Below, in pieces: positions 34,614-43,662 of a DNA stretch of 64,000 nt (position 1 is its first letter; each line of letters starts with the position of its first letter). Source of the DNA: an uncultured Saprospiraceae bacterium (GTDB taxonomy: Bacteria; Bacteroidota; Bacteroidia; Chitinophagales; Saprospiraceae); NCBI GenBank assembly GCA_937951615.1, contig CALFBH010000041.1, positions 1 through 64,000 on the forward strand, read 5' to 3'. The notes beneath the pieces were generated by a model. That model saw only the letters and a program-made list of their open reading frames with translations. It was not told the DNA's origin and did not search any database. The position numbers were made by a program, and so were the translations under genes.

Positions 34614-35851
34614 CTCACCTTTCCTCCAAGTAGAGAAACTGCCAGAAAAGACGCCATCATAAACCAGAATAACTGGGTATTGATATTCGCATTGGGCAAA
34701 AGAAAAATAAACATCAGCCAAAAGGGGAAAGGCAGTCCGCGAAAGCAGCTGATCGCAAAAATCAACAGCAAAGCCATTCCGATGAACCCGTAATCAAAAA
34801 TAAAGGCAGGAACAATTCCCGTATCAAATTCTTCATCGTCTTCATCAATCAGAAAACCTGCCATGACCCTCGGAATGTAAACTCCTGCTGCTCCCGCACC
34901 TTTACCTAGCATCAGACTTTGTGTATCTGTTTCGTCCCGAAATAGAAAATAGGTCGTGCCTATACGAGCAAAAGCACTAGGGTCGACTTCTTTGAGTTTA
35001 ATCATTTTTTTCTCCGTCGTGGTGTATTTATCGTGAAACAGCACTTCGTTGACTTCCCATAATCGAACAATAGATTCATTCTCTGTACTTTTTAAAACAT
35101 TGGCAGTTATCATTGAAAACAGGACAACAGCAAACAGCATCGTCAATTTGAGCGAAGCGTGCAAAATGCCGAAATAATGCCTCCCCATATCCATCAGCAC
35201 AATCAACATCAACAACATTCCATAAGCAGAGCCTAAGACCAGAATACACAAAAAATAAGCTGTTCCTAATCGCTTGAAACCATATTTCGTTCTATATCCA
35301 TTGAGTCGGTTGAAAGATAAAAAAGCAATACTCAGAATAAAAGCTGCATAAGAAGGTTCGGAGGAAAAACCGCAGGGCCGGCTATCTGCTGTTGTTTGCG
35401 TAATGCCAATTAGACCGCCCATCAGAGAACGATTGAATCCCAATTGTAAAGCTACAAATGCCAGCACAATATTCGCCGTGTATAAAATGAGAATAATGCC
35501 CATAATCCGCTTGATCATCTCAGCATCACATCGCTTGATAAAATTATACAACAGGAGCATTTCCAATACAAATGCCATGGAATAAATGAGCGAAGTCGGG
35601 CGAATTTCAGGATAATTGATGATATTATTTAATAAAAAAAAACCACCCAATGCCAGGAGTGACATCATCAGCCCCAGCTTCGCTTTTGGTGCAAATAAGG
35701 CGACATATCCCATATAAACAATCATCATCAAATGGAAGGGCGTCACCATAGCTTTGCCTATTGATGCCACGCTAATGCCCGTCATTGCCAAGGCGACAAA
35801 AGCCAGCGTTGCTTCCTTATTGAGCGGAATATGTTGGGCTACCTGCGTCAT
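34592..35851 (-). CDS. O-antigen polymerase/ligase-like membrane protein (Wzy candidate)
   Basis: A 419-residue protein with about eleven membrane spans and one larger periplasmic loop (about 240-320). The segment RPCGFSSEPSYAAFIL in the middle is typical of Wzy/WaaL-like polymerases, as is the position between a glycosyltransferase and other polysaccharide genes. It would link repeat units on the periplasmic side. Wzy proteins diverge quickly, so identity rests on topology, this motif and context. The last seven residues and the stop are provided by a dispersed repeat, suggesting that the original C-terminus was replaced. Confidence 0.75.
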   Translation of the reverse strand: MTQVAQHIPLNKEATLAFVALAMTGISVASIGKAMVTPFHLMMIVYMGYVALFAPKAKLGLMMSLLALGGFFLLNNIINYPEIRPTSLIYSMAFVLEMLLLYNFIKRCDAEMIKRIMGIILILYTANIVLAFVALQLGFNRSLMGGLIGITQTTADSRPCGFSSEPSYAAFILSIAFLSFNRLNGYRTKYGFKRLGTAYFLCILVLGSAYGMLLMLIVLMDMGRHYFGILHASLKLTMLFAVVLFSMITANVLKSTENESIVRLWEVNEVLFHDKYTTTEKKMIKLKEVDPSAFARIGTTYFLFRDETDTQSLMLGKGAGAAGVYIPRVMAGFLIDEDDEEFDTGIVPAFIFDYGFIGMALLLIFAISCFRGLPFPFWLMFIFLLPNANINTQLFWFMMASFLAVSLLGGKVRSMVDSP

Positions 35852-35858
35852 TATTTGC

Positions 35859-37211
35859 TCAATTTAAAACCAGCATATCAGCATGAAGGATGTGCATAAA
35901 ACCTGCTGCGATTGTATGGACATTTTCTGCTTCCAAGATTGCCGGATTGGAATTGGGGTCGGAGAAAGTACCAGGAAAAGAATTGCGCCAGAGCATATCG
36001 CAAAAGTTCTGGCGATTGTCTTTTCTTGAGCGGATTTTTGCACAAAGCTCGCTGAGGTCTTTACAAGCATTCAATTCATTCCAGTTGATTTGCTGACAGT
36101 AGTTGATGGCATTAAAAAATGTAGGCGCTAAAGTGAGTGCTGGCACTTGCATCAATGCTGCTTCATAAGCTATTGTTCCGGTTACGGTCGCCACCAGTTG
36201 AGCCTGATGAATAAGCTGCCAGGAATTTGTTTTCTCGTGGATAAAATGGACATTTGGCAAATCATTTAAGGTCTGATAAAATGCTTTACTGCGGTCGCCG
36301 ATGGCATTGGTATGTTCTTTAATGAGTAGCTTCCAGCCTTGTGGCAATGCTCGCCAGATGTTCTGAATATTGACCAGTTGATCTTCGTAATATCGGCCAA
36401 ATACATCAATGGATGCTTCCGGCTGTTTGTGCAAACCAATAAATACATAAGGTGTATTTTCGACTTCTTCAAAATCAATTCGCTGAATGGATTTATAGGT
36501 TTCTTTGCGCCACTCCTCCCCTGCTCTTGTCTTAAAACGTACCACTTCATTCGTCAGGTGTGTAGGATCATTTTGATCTATATTTTCATTGCTGATAAAT
36601 CGTTTTACTCGATTCAGGCGACCAGATAATGAGTTATTTTTCTTGAGTTTTTTATCATTAATGATTAAATAATCAGGTTTTTTCAATTCAAATATTCCAT
36701 CAAAGCCTTCTGCTCGATTCAGCTTAAATAGTTGAGATTGATGTTCATCAGTAAAAAAGGCAAAACGTGCATTGGGAATACGAATGACATGTGGATTGAG
36801 GAATATACAATCCAATTCGGCTCGCCTGCTGACCATCCGATGTGCCAGTATTTCGTGCGCCCAGGTGGTTTCTCCAAATACTTTCCTGACCTGATGTTCC
36901 TGTAAAAAATTGTAAATCGGACGCTGAATATTCGTCAAAAATCTCAGCCCATTTTTCTTTTCATGCCGCAATACACGATCTCCAAAGACCAGCTCATTAA
37001 TCTTAAATTCACCGACTGCCTCATCTTCTCCACTCATGTACTCCCTGTTGATGTACAGGATATTTTTTGATAGATAATGCTCTTTTAAAAAGTCGTACAA
37101 CTTTTCATTATTCACCAGCCAGACAATATTGATGCCCCGCTTTTGCAATTGTTTTGCGATAGCATGAAAGAAATAGGTTTTGGAGAAATTAGCAATGAAA
37201 CAGACTGTCAT
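35859..37211 (-). CDS. Capsule polysaccharide biosynthesis-type glycosyltransferase
   Basis: A 450-residue GT-B-like protein. The start MTVCFIANFSKTYFFHAIAKQ and the C-terminal domain (YVFIGLHKQPEASIDV, WKLLIKEHTNAIG, ATVTGTIAYEAALMQVPAL) resemble the capsule synthase/Kdo-transferase-like group, which attaches sugars to lipid carriers or polysaccharide. The Met at 37211 is chosen; an upstream frame to 37346 reads through simple repeats and is rejected. It lies 7 nt upstream of the wzy candidate on the same strand, so both are co-transcribed. Confidence 0.78.
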   Translation of the reverse strand: MTVCFIANFSKTYFFHAIAKQLQKRGINIVWLVNNEKLYDFLKEHYLSKNILYINREYMSGEDEAVGEFKINELVFGDRVLRHEKKNGLRFLTNIQRPIYNFLQEHQVRKVFGETTWAHEILAHRMVSRRAELDCIFLNPHVIRIPNARFAFFTDEHQSQLFKLNRAEGFDGIFELKKPDYLIINDKKLKKNNSLSGRLNRVKRFISNENIDQNDPTHLTNEVVRFKTRAGEEWRKETYKSIQRIDFEEVENTPYVFIGLHKQPEASIDVFGRYYEDQLVNIQNIWRALPQGWKLLIKEHTNAIGDRSKAFYQTLNDLPNVHFIHEKTNSWQLIHQAQLVATVTGTIAYEAALMQVPALTLAPTFFNAINYCQQINWNELNACKDLSELCAKIRSRKDNRQNFCDMLWRNSFPGTFSDPNSNPAILEAENVHTIAAGFMHILHADMLVLN

Positions 37212-37212
37212 T

Positions 37213-37267
37213 TTGTGTTGATTGTGTTGATTGTGTGATTGTGTGATTGTGTATTGCCTTCGGCAAT
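37213..37267. repeat. Degenerate GATTGTGT array plus tight hairpin
   Basis: GTTGATTGT and GATTGTGT units alternate over 37213-37250, directly before the capsule gene start. A hairpin (ATTGCC-TTC-GGCAAT, 37253-37267) adjoins it. This is the third array-plus-hairpin in the window. Confidence 0.85.
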
Positions 37268-37283
37268 TTGTTTTTTTCTTTTT

Positions 37284-37371
37284 GGAATTTGGGATTTTCC
37301 ATTTTGGAATTTGCTTTTTGCCATTTTGGAATTTGGGATTTTCCATTTTGGAATTTGCTTTTTGCCATTTT
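37284..37371. repeat. 44-bp tandem repeat, two exact copies
   Basis: Units 37284-37327 and 37328-37371 are identical, starting GGAATTTGGGATTTTCC. It ends 6 nt from the Wzx stop, so it is both the 3' flank of wzx and the leader of the capsule gene. Confidence 0.95.
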
Positions 37372-37377
37372 ATAATT

Positions 37378-38733
37378 TCACCATAAAGTGATGAAAAAGA
37401 AACCTATAAAGCTTCTTGCCAGCCATTTAAAATGAATAAAATGGATATTTCCTTTATTTTTTAAAATATTGAATTGCATTTCCAAAGCCAGAAATAATGC
37501 GCCGATATTCACAAGTATCAGCTTGATTAAATCCAGTTGATGGAGCTGATGTAAAACATAGATACTAAGCAGCATGAGCAGGGTAATCCAAAGAAAATGA
37601 ACATTCATGCCCGAAGATAATTTCTCCCGATGAATGACATTAGAATTGAGTGCAATGCCTGTCCATAACAGCGCATGAAAACAGAGCATGTAATAAATGC
37701 TTTTATAATCAATATAACTCTCCCGCAACAAATCCAAATGATTGCCAAAAATCAATGGAATCAGCAACCAAGACAGCAGAACAAACACAAAAATGAAGCT
37801 CAAAATAGCCGCAAAATAATTATCTAAAACGGCAGGTTCGGACTGGTATATTTTTCTAAAAAAAGCCACCAAAAATACTTGTTGCGCCATGACTGCCAGT
37901 GTAGCAAATCGCAGGTAAAAAGTATAATAGCCCACCGTTTCTAAACCAAAAAAATATTCAATCAAAATACGTGCACCTGTGGTCAGAAAAATCACCAGAA
38001 AGGCTGATCCAACAATATGGCAACCATAGTTTAAAGCTGTTTTATAATGTGCAATTGAAAAATCTGCCCGCTCCTGCCAGGCTTTGCCAGCAAAAAGAAT
38101 CACCAGTCCTCCCAAGTAAATACCTAGCGCAACATTGAATAGTTCATAGCTAAATTGTCGTCCAATCAACATCAATCCAAGGATATAAACCGTCAGCACC
38201 AGTAAAACACCAGCATCCAGCAGAACAGCTTTTTTTATCTGGTCATGCGATTTTAAAATAGAAGACATCATCATTTGCATAGCAATAATGCCGCCCAACA
38301 TGCCAGCTAATAAAAACTTCTCTGGAATTTGCCATTGAAATATAGAATTGAAACCTAGTAGGAGCAAGATTGTGAGCCCGACCAATACGCCGTGCAGATA
38401 AAATAAAGACTTATAACCAGTCGATTGTAATTTGAGGTTGAAATAAGGATAAGCGCCCTGAAGACCTGCATTTAAAACTATGGCCAGTAAAATGCCTATC
38501 CCCAGGGCGTACTCAAATAACCCATATTCGGCTGCACTTGTTGTCACATTGGACAATAAAATGACAGAAAAGAAGCTGATTAATTTTATACTACCAAATA
38601 CTAGCCCTACTCCAAGCAGTCGAATAGCATCGCCTTTTAGGAAATTATGACGCACATTTTTTTTGTCGGACAATGTAGAAACAGTTAGTATGTCGGTCTT
38701 TTTTTTCACTATACGTTCTAAAAATGCGCCCAA
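37378..38733 (-). CDS. Oligosaccharide flippase (Wzx-like)
   Basis: A 451-residue membrane protein with about twelve spans and no signal peptide, matching polysaccharide export flippases of the MOP superfamily. The charged start is followed by LGVGLVFGSIKLISFFSVILL and repeated pairs of hydrophobic segments. It moves undecaprenyl-linked units across the inner membrane. It overlaps the pseI stop by 16 nt, showing tight operon packing. Together with the Wzz and Wzy candidates it indicates a Wzx/Wzy-dependent pathway. The N-terminal start could also be at a later Met. Confidence 0.82.
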   Translation of the reverse strand: MGAFLERIVKKKTDILTVSTLSDKKNVRHNFLKGDAIRLLGVGLVFGSIKLISFFSVILLSNVTTSAAEYGLFEYALGIGILLAIVLNAGLQGAYPYFNLKLQSTGYKSLFYLHGVLVGLTILLLLGFNSIFQWQIPEKFLLAGMLGGIIAMQMMMSSILKSHDQIKKAVLLDAGVLLVLTVYILGLMLIGRQFSYELFNVALGIYLGGLVILFAGKAWQERADFSIAHYKTALNYGCHIVGSAFLVIFLTTGARILIEYFFGLETVGYYTFYLRFATLAVMAQQVFLVAFFRKIYQSEPAVLDNYFAAILSFIFVFVLLSWLLIPLIFGNHLDLLRESYIDYKSIYYMLCFHALLWTGIALNSNVIHREKLSSGMNVHFLWITLLMLLSIYVLHQLHQLDLIKLILVNIGALFLALEMQFNILKNKGNIHFIHFKWLARSFIGFFFITLW

Positions 38734-39761
38734 GCCAAAGGTGTTCCTGCTTTCACAGCAGCACGGGCAGTTTTGCCGAGTAAACCTTCAAAGTATTTCG
38801 GCGATAAGCCATCACCAGGTCGGATAATTCGCAGGTTGTCAAAACTAAATGACTCACCTGCCGCCATATCTTTCACCACATATACCGACCGCTTGAATCG
38901 GCTGCTGTTTTGCTCGGACTTTTGTATGCCATATTGTACTTTGCCTATAGCTTCAAAAGCTCGTTGACTTTCCACAACAAGGGATTCCAATTCATGCGGT
39001 TCAAGACTGAATGTGCTGTCTACTCCCCCGTCCGCTCTGCTCAGGGTAAAATGTTTTTCTATAATCCGCGCACCAAGCGCGACCGCCGCCACAGGCGCAC
39101 CGATGCCCATCGTATGATCGGACAAGCCGACTATAATATCATCGAACATTTGTTCCATGTGCGGGATGGTCATCAGGTTTGTTGTAGCTGCTGATGCGGG
39201 GTATGTGCTGGTGCATTTGAGCAAGGCTAGTTCTTTACAGCCATTATCGCGTAATACACGCACTGATTCATCCAAGTCTGCCAGCCGGGTAAGTCCAGTG
39301 GACATGATGACTGGTTTTCCTGTCTGTGCTATTTTTTTCAATAAGGGGTGATCTGTATTTTCAAATGAAGCGACTTTGTACACCGGCACTTCCAGTTCTT
39401 CCAGAAACTCGACTGCCGTTGCATCAAATGGCGAACTGAAAGCAATCATGCCCAGCTCTTTTGCTCTATCCATGATAGGTTTGTGCCAGTCCCAGGGTGT
39501 GTAAGCTTTTTGATACAATTCATATAGATTCTGTCCTTTCCACAAGGAGTCTGTATCGTCTATATTGAATAATCCATGCCGAGCATTGATGGTCATGGTA
39601 TCTGCTGTATAGGTTTGGAGCTTGATTGCATCTGCACCTGCTTTTGCGGCAGCTTCTACAATGGCTAAGGCACGGTCTAATGACTGGTTGTGATTGCCTG
39701 ACATTTCAGCTATGATGAAAGGCTTTTCTGCTTTGCTGATTACTCTGTCGGCTATTTTCAT
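38718..39761 (-). CDS. pseI: Pseudaminic acid synthase
   Basis: A 347-residue enzyme of the NeuB/PseI group that condenses the free 6-deoxy-hexosamine with phosphoenolpyruvate to give pseudaminic acid. It has the TIM barrel (FIIAEMSGNHNQSLDRAL, AIKLQTYTADTMTI, AFSSPFDATAVEFLE, VYKVASFENTDHPLL, IVGLSDHTMGIGAPVAAVALG, IIEKHFTLSRADGGVDS) and the C-terminal antifreeze-like SAF domain (RSVYVVKDMAAGE, IRPGDGLSP). The EMSGNHN and DADGGVDS-type motif favour PseI over NeuB. It lies downstream of pseB, pseC, pseG and a formyltransferase gene. A Met three codons upstream is possible. Confidence 0.9.
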   Translation of the reverse strand: MKIADRVISKAEKPFIIAEMSGNHNQSLDRALAIVEAAAKAGADAIKLQTYTADTMTINARHGLFNIDDTDSLWKGQNLYELYQKAYTPWDWHKPIMDRAKELGMIAFSSPFDATAVEFLEELEVPVYKVASFENTDHPLLKKIAQTGKPVIMSTGLTRLADLDESVRVLRDNGCKELALLKCTSTYPASAATTNLMTIPHMEQMFDDIIVGLSDHTMGIGAPVAAVALGARIIEKHFTLSRADGGVDSTFSLEPHELESLVVESQRAFEAIGKVQYGIQKSEQNSSRFKRSVYVVKDMAAGESFSFDNLRIIRPGDGLSPKYFEGLLGKTARAAVKAGTPLAWAHF

Positions 39762-39770
39762 TTTTCGCAT

Positions 39771-40089
39771 GATTTTTTTTTAAAAACTGTTATACACTTT
39801 TACATAAAAATCTTCTTAAAGAAGGTATTTCGCTTTGCGAAATACATCCCCTCTTGAGAGGGGAATAGAGGGGTGTGTTAAAGACCAGAAAGCCCACTTG
39901 GAGGTGTTATTTGCCAGCATTCCAGCCAACACACCCCTTTGGTTCCCCTCTCAAGAGGGGACGTAATCTCTTACGAGATCACCTTAACATTGACTATATC
40001 CGCTGCTTTAGAACCAATCACTCCTGCCTCCAAAGGGGGAAATTGTTATTCAAATTTCCAAATTTAAAAGTGCATAGCAACTTGTTTTT
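39771..40089. other. Repeat-filled gap in the pse cluster, no gene
   Basis: A 319-nt gap between the formyltransferase and pseI. It contains GTATTTCGC-TTT-GCGAAATAC (39827-39847 approximately), the nested inverted repeat at 39847-39961 and a further CCAAAGGGGGA motif. No reading frame with coding character is seen, so no PseH is hidden here. Confidence 0.75.
39847..39961. repeat. Nested inverted repeat, about 115 bp
   Basis: Left arm 39847-39879 (TCCCCTCTTGAGAGGGGAA...) pairs with right arm 39928-39961. Each arm contains its own palindrome CCCCTCTTGAGAGGGG, so several folds are possible. Confidence 0.92.
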
Positions 40090-41067
40090 TTATATCAATT
40101 GCATACCTGTTTCTAATTGTGTCCAATTCAAATCGTCTGTTTGTAGGTTTTGCAAAACCAATGCGCCATTAGATGTTTTTACCGTAAGGGCATCTTCTTC
40201 TATATTCAGGATCGTTCCGTTGGGCTGGTCATAATTAAAACCTGTATCCGAGAAAGTGGATTGGTGGCTAATAATTTTATGTCCATTCCAATAGGTGAAT
40301 GCGCCTGGATATGGATTGGCTTGCGCCCGAATCCAGTTTTGAATACGTTCTTTACTCCAGCTCCACCTAATGTGTCCATCGGCAGGTGTTCGTTTACCAA
40401 AATAAACGGCTTTATTAGCATCTTGTGGAGTCAGTTGCAAACGGTCGTTTTGCGCCGCAAGCAGAACTGACTCCGCGATGCCGGGATATAATGCTTCGTA
40501 TTTCACCAGTAAATCTGCACCCGTTTCATTTGGAAGAATGGGAACTGTAGCTTGATGAACGATAGCACCATTATCAACTTTTTCATCTATGAGGTGGGCA
40601 GTGATGCCCGTTTCTTTTTCGCCATTGATAATTGCCCATACATGTGGCGTGCGGCCTCTGTATTTGGGCAACAGCGAACCATGCATGTTGATGGCATATT
40701 TTTTTGCCCAGTCTATCAAGTCTTTTTCTATGATGAACAAATAATTGACCGATAGTAAAATGTCGCAATGAATGGAGGATATAAAATTGCTGGCACGTCC
40801 TTTTCTCGGATTTCCGACGAACAAAGGCAGGTCTTTTTCTTGTGCCAGTGTTATAATAGCTTCAGATGTTTTATTGGTAAAGACTGCCTGGATAGGAAAG
40901 CCTTTTTCCAGCAAATATTTAAGCACGACGTGTCCTAGATGACCACTGACCATTAGACTAAGAGCATGTTGGGCATTTACCCTTCGGGTTGCTCTTGCCA
41001 ACTTTTGTCCTGTGCTGTGTTGTTCTTCATTCATGTAACTATGGTTTAGAAGGTGTTTATGCAGCAT
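40090..41067 (-). CDS. Formyltransferase in the pseudaminic acid cluster
   Basis: A 325-residue formyl-THF-dependent transferase. The catalytic triad is visible: Asn127 and His129 in INMHGSLLPKYRGRTPHVW and Asp165 in LIDEKVDNGAIVH. The C-domain resembles that of methionyl-tRNA formyltransferase (DGHIRWSWSKERIQNWIRA, NPYPGAFTYWNG). It does not look like housekeeping Fmt: it overlaps pseG by 11 nt and precedes pseI. No acetyltransferase PseH is found in the cluster. It probably formylates the 4-amino group that PseH would acetylate, leading to a 7-formamido pseudaminic acid. A start at 41034 is also possible. Confidence 0.82.
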   Translation of the reverse strand: MLHKHLLNHSYMNEEQHSTGQKLARATRRVNAQHALSLMVSGHLGHVVLKYLLEKGFPIQAVFTNKTSEAIITLAQEKDLPLFVGNPRKGRASNFISSIHCDILLSVNYLFIIEKDLIDWAKKYAINMHGSLLPKYRGRTPHVWAIINGEKETGITAHLIDEKVDNGAIVHQATVPILPNETGADLLVKYEALYPGIAESVLLAAQNDRLQLTPQDANKAVYFGKRTPADGHIRWSWSKERIQNWIRAQANPYPGAFTYWNGHKIISHQSTFSDTGFNYDQPNGTILNIEEDALTVKTSNGALVLQNLQTDDLNWTQLETGMQLI

Positions 41068-42061
41068 ACCTAAGTCCTCCTTCCGTATTTGTAATTAGAT
41101 TTAACAAACGTTCTCCACTTTTCCCATCAAAAACGGTTTGTTGTCTGGCACGTGCTGCTGCTGTTTTCTTTTTATTCCTTTCGGAAAATTCTTTAAACTC
41201 AAAAGCCAGTCCCTCTTGCAATAAATAGGATTTGATGTATTTTTGGTTGTCTGCAATTTGATATAGGTATAAATCACCACCTGTACTCAAATACTCGTAA
41301 GCAATAGTACTAGGAGGAAGAATAGCAGCAGTGCTGCGCTGCATCACTGCTACCATTTCTTCTGCTCCGAGATTGCTAAACCGTTCTATATTTGGATGAT
41401 AGTACCGGATAAAAGTTTGTAGGGCTGCCTGGTGTGCATAGGCTGCTCCCGTTATGAGTATGATTTTATCTTCAATTCCCTGCATGATTAAACGCCCCAA
41501 TGCTCTTAGGGTATCGTTATTGGGGTCTGCTCCACCGAAGCAGAGCAAAATGGTTGACTTTTCTTCCTTATTTCTTTTTTGTTTTGCTGCGGCTAAAAAT
41601 GGCTGGCGCAATAAAGCATATTCTGGTCCAAGACAAAATTGTGTATACGCTTCTGCCGAAAAATCTTCGACTTTCCAGCCGCCTGCATGATTGATGACCA
41701 CATCAGCTACATAATGACAAGCTGCCAGGTCATCAAAACAAATCAATTTCACACCCGATTTTTTTATCGTGCGCTGATAATCTGTTGTAAAATGATACCC
41801 GTCCAATATGAATACATCGCCTTGTTCTAGTATATGCTCGTTCATCCAATCGGCCTCTTTTATGCCATCTTTCAAATGGACGGGTATTTCAATCAACCTA
41901 TGACAAGTTGCTCTTATGGCTGTTTTTATTGCTGGTGCAGCATTTTTTGTTGTAAACCAGACGTCCAGCTTATTTTTGGATAATTCGGCAAATGCTAATC
42001 CACGAAAAATATGTCCTAATCCTATCTTGGCATTGCCGTCTGCTCGTATCACTAATTTCAT
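41057..42061 (-). CDS. pseG: PseG, UDP-sugar hydrolase of pseudaminic acid synthesis
   Basis: A 334-residue MurG-like GT-B enzyme that removes UDP from UDP-2,4-diacylamino-trideoxy-altropyranose. The start RADGNAKIGLGHIFRGLAFA holds the catalytic His17, and ILDGYHFTTDYQ, VINHAGG, LCFGGADPNND and the nucleotide-binding stretch around ILPPSTIAYEYLSTG match the family. It overlaps the formyltransferase start. The fused PseH domain seen in some bacteria is absent: the protein ends soon after the GT-B fold. Confidence 0.9.
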   Translation of the reverse strand: MKLVIRADGNAKIGLGHIFRGLAFAELSKNKLDVWFTTKNAAPAIKTAIRATCHRLIEIPVHLKDGIKEADWMNEHILEQGDVFILDGYHFTTDYQRTIKKSGVKLICFDDLAACHYVADVVINHAGGWKVEDFSAEAYTQFCLGPEYALLRQPFLAAAKQKRNKEEKSTILLCFGGADPNNDTLRALGRLIMQGIEDKIILITGAAYAHQAALQTFIRYYHPNIERFSNLGAEEMVAVMQRSTAAILPPSTIAYEYLSTGGDLYLYQIADNQKYIKSYLLQEGLAFEFKEFSERNKKKTAAARARQQTVFDGKSGERLLNLITNTEGGLRYAA

Positions 42062-42074
42062 ATCTTATTTATTT

Positions 42075-42109
42075 TTGGGGTTTTACCCCGGGTCTTGGGG
42101 TTTTACCCC
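42075..42109. repeat. 20-bp tandem repeat of GGGGTTTTACCCC hairpins
   Basis: TTGGGGTTTTACCCC occurs at 42075-42089 and 42095-42109, each able to form a four-base hairpin. It lies between pseC and pseG, in the leader of pseG. Confidence 0.9.
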
Positions 42110-42194
42110 AAGCTATAAGGTTTCGCCCTTTCAGGGCTTGGATTTCTTATGCACTTCGGCATTCAATATTCCTTTGTTCGATATTCGATATTTC

Positions 42195-43394
42195 TTAGGC
42201 TCTTAGTCGTCGAGTTTGGAGTGTTCGTTTGCTGGTCGTCTGATTTACACAATACAGTACTTCATTGATGACCTTGCCCTGTTCTGCTTCTGTGAGGCTT
42301 GGGAACATAGGTAGGCTGAGGCATTGCTCGTAATAGGCTTCCGCTTTGGGAAACATTCCTTTTCTAAAACCGAGTTTTCGATAATAAGGCATGGTGTGTA
42401 CAGGGATGTAGTGTACTTGTGCGTAGATGCCTTTTGATCGTAAATGGTCATACAATTCTTTTCTATTGTTTGTCTCCACAACGTATAGGTGATAGGCATG
42501 GTGAGCATTTGGCGTGGTATGGAGTGTACGAATGGGCATTCCATAGAAAGCATCATCGTATTTTTGTGCGATTTCATGCCGGCGTTCCACTCCTTTTTTA
42601 GCTCTTTTGAGTTGGGAGAGTCCAAGTGCGCATTGCATATCTGTCATTCTATAATTATACCCCAGTTCCTGCATCTCATAATACCAGCTTCCATGAAATT
42701 CTTGTAGCTGGTTTTTTGACTTGGTAATGCCATGCGTGCGCAGCAGACGAATTTTCTCGTATAAATAAGGGTTATTTGTCGTAATCATTCCGCCTTCGCC
42801 ACAGGCAATATGTTTGACTGGATGGAAAGAAAATACACTCAAATCAGCGTATTGTCCACTACCAGTTCTCACTTCTTCCCCTTTACTATTGGTAAAATGA
42901 GCACCTGGTGCATGGCAGGCATCCTCAATGATCCAGAGTCCGTATTCTCTTGCGAGTCTATAGAGTGCTTCCATATCTACCGGATTACCTGCAAAACTGA
43001 CTGGAATGATGCCACTATAAGTTCCTTCAGGAGCCGTCTCCAACATTTGGCGGATATACTCAATGTCGATCAGTGCCGTTTGTGGGTCAATGTCTGCAAA
43101 ATCTACTGTGCCTCCACTGTATAATACACAATTGGCGGAAGCCGCAAAAGTAATAGGCGTGGTGATAACTCTTGTGCCTTCATGCACCCAGAGTACTTCG
43201 GTACAAAGATGGAGGGCTGTTGTGCCATTGGAAACAGCTATTGCATATTTTGCTCCAACATATTCGGCGAAAGCCGCTTCAAATTCCTCAACAACGGGAC
43301 CTTGTGTCAGCCAGTCGGATCGAAGTGTTTCTACAACAGCCTGAATGTCTTCTTCGGCTATCCATTGTCTTCCATACGGTATTATTTTTTCCAT
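42195..43394 (-). CDS. pseC: PseC, UDP-4-amino-sugar aminotransferase
   Basis: A 399-residue PLP-dependent DegT/DnrJ/EryC1 aminotransferase that converts the 4-keto sugar from PseB into UDP-4-amino-4,6-dideoxy-N-acetyl-altrosamine. Key segments: IPYGRQWIAEEDIQAV, AIAVSNGTTALHLC, IIEDACHAPGAHF, and the PLP lysine in FSFHPVKHIACGEGGM. YNYRMTDMQCALGLSQL and the C-terminal AQVHYIPVHTMPYYRKLG are PseC-like. It lies 268 nt downstream of pseB, with hairpins between them, and 133 nt upstream of pseG. Confidence 0.92.
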   Translation of the reverse strand: MEKIIPYGRQWIAEEDIQAVVETLRSDWLTQGPVVEEFEAAFAEYVGAKYAIAVSNGTTALHLCTEVLWVHEGTRVITTPITFAASANCVLYSGGTVDFADIDPQTALIDIEYIRQMLETAPEGTYSGIIPVSFAGNPVDMEALYRLAREYGLWIIEDACHAPGAHFTNSKGEEVRTGSGQYADLSVFSFHPVKHIACGEGGMITTNNPYLYEKIRLLRTHGITKSKNQLQEFHGSWYYEMQELGYNYRMTDMQCALGLSQLKRAKKGVERRHEIAQKYDDAFYGMPIRTLHTTPNAHHAYHLYVVETNNRKELYDHLRSKGIYAQVHYIPVHTMPYYRKLGFRKGMFPKAEAYYEQCLSLPMFPSLTEAEQGKVINEVLYCVNQTTSKRTLQTRRLRA

Positions 43395-43541
43395 TCTAAT
43401 TGTATTGTGGAGTGAATAAGATTAAGTATAAGATTAAGTTTAAATTAATCTGTTGTGGCTAAAGCCACTTTACTTATTGCTTACTTGACAGGTCGGTTAT
43501 AGACGCTTTATAACTTGACCTTACACCTGATTTAACAATTT

Positions 43542-43578
43542 ATCATCTGCGCAGAGCAAATGCTCTGCGCTAGATGAT
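43542..43578. repeat. Long hairpin between pseB and pseC
   Basis: ATCATCTGCGCAGAGCA pairs with TGCTCTGCGCTAGATGAT with one bulged A and a two-nt loop. A second hairpin, GTGGCT-AA-AGCCAC, lies near 43455-43468. There is no U tract. Nothing else is seen in 43395-43662. Confidence 0.85.
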
Positions 43579-43662
43579 GTTTCCCCATTTTTGTACGTTT
43601 GCGTGTATTGATTAATAATTCCTTGCTCTTTTACGCGCTAGACTTTGGATGAAAAGGTTCAG

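Noticed and set aside
37212-37346. N-terminal extension of the capsule glycosyltransferase
   Set aside because: It reads through simple repeats and the 44-bp tandem; a normal start for the fold is at 37211.
40090-41067. Housekeeping methionyl-tRNA formyltransferase
   Set aside because: Catalytic motifs fit, but it is embedded in and overlaps pse genes and lacks the usual def/fmt neighbourhood.
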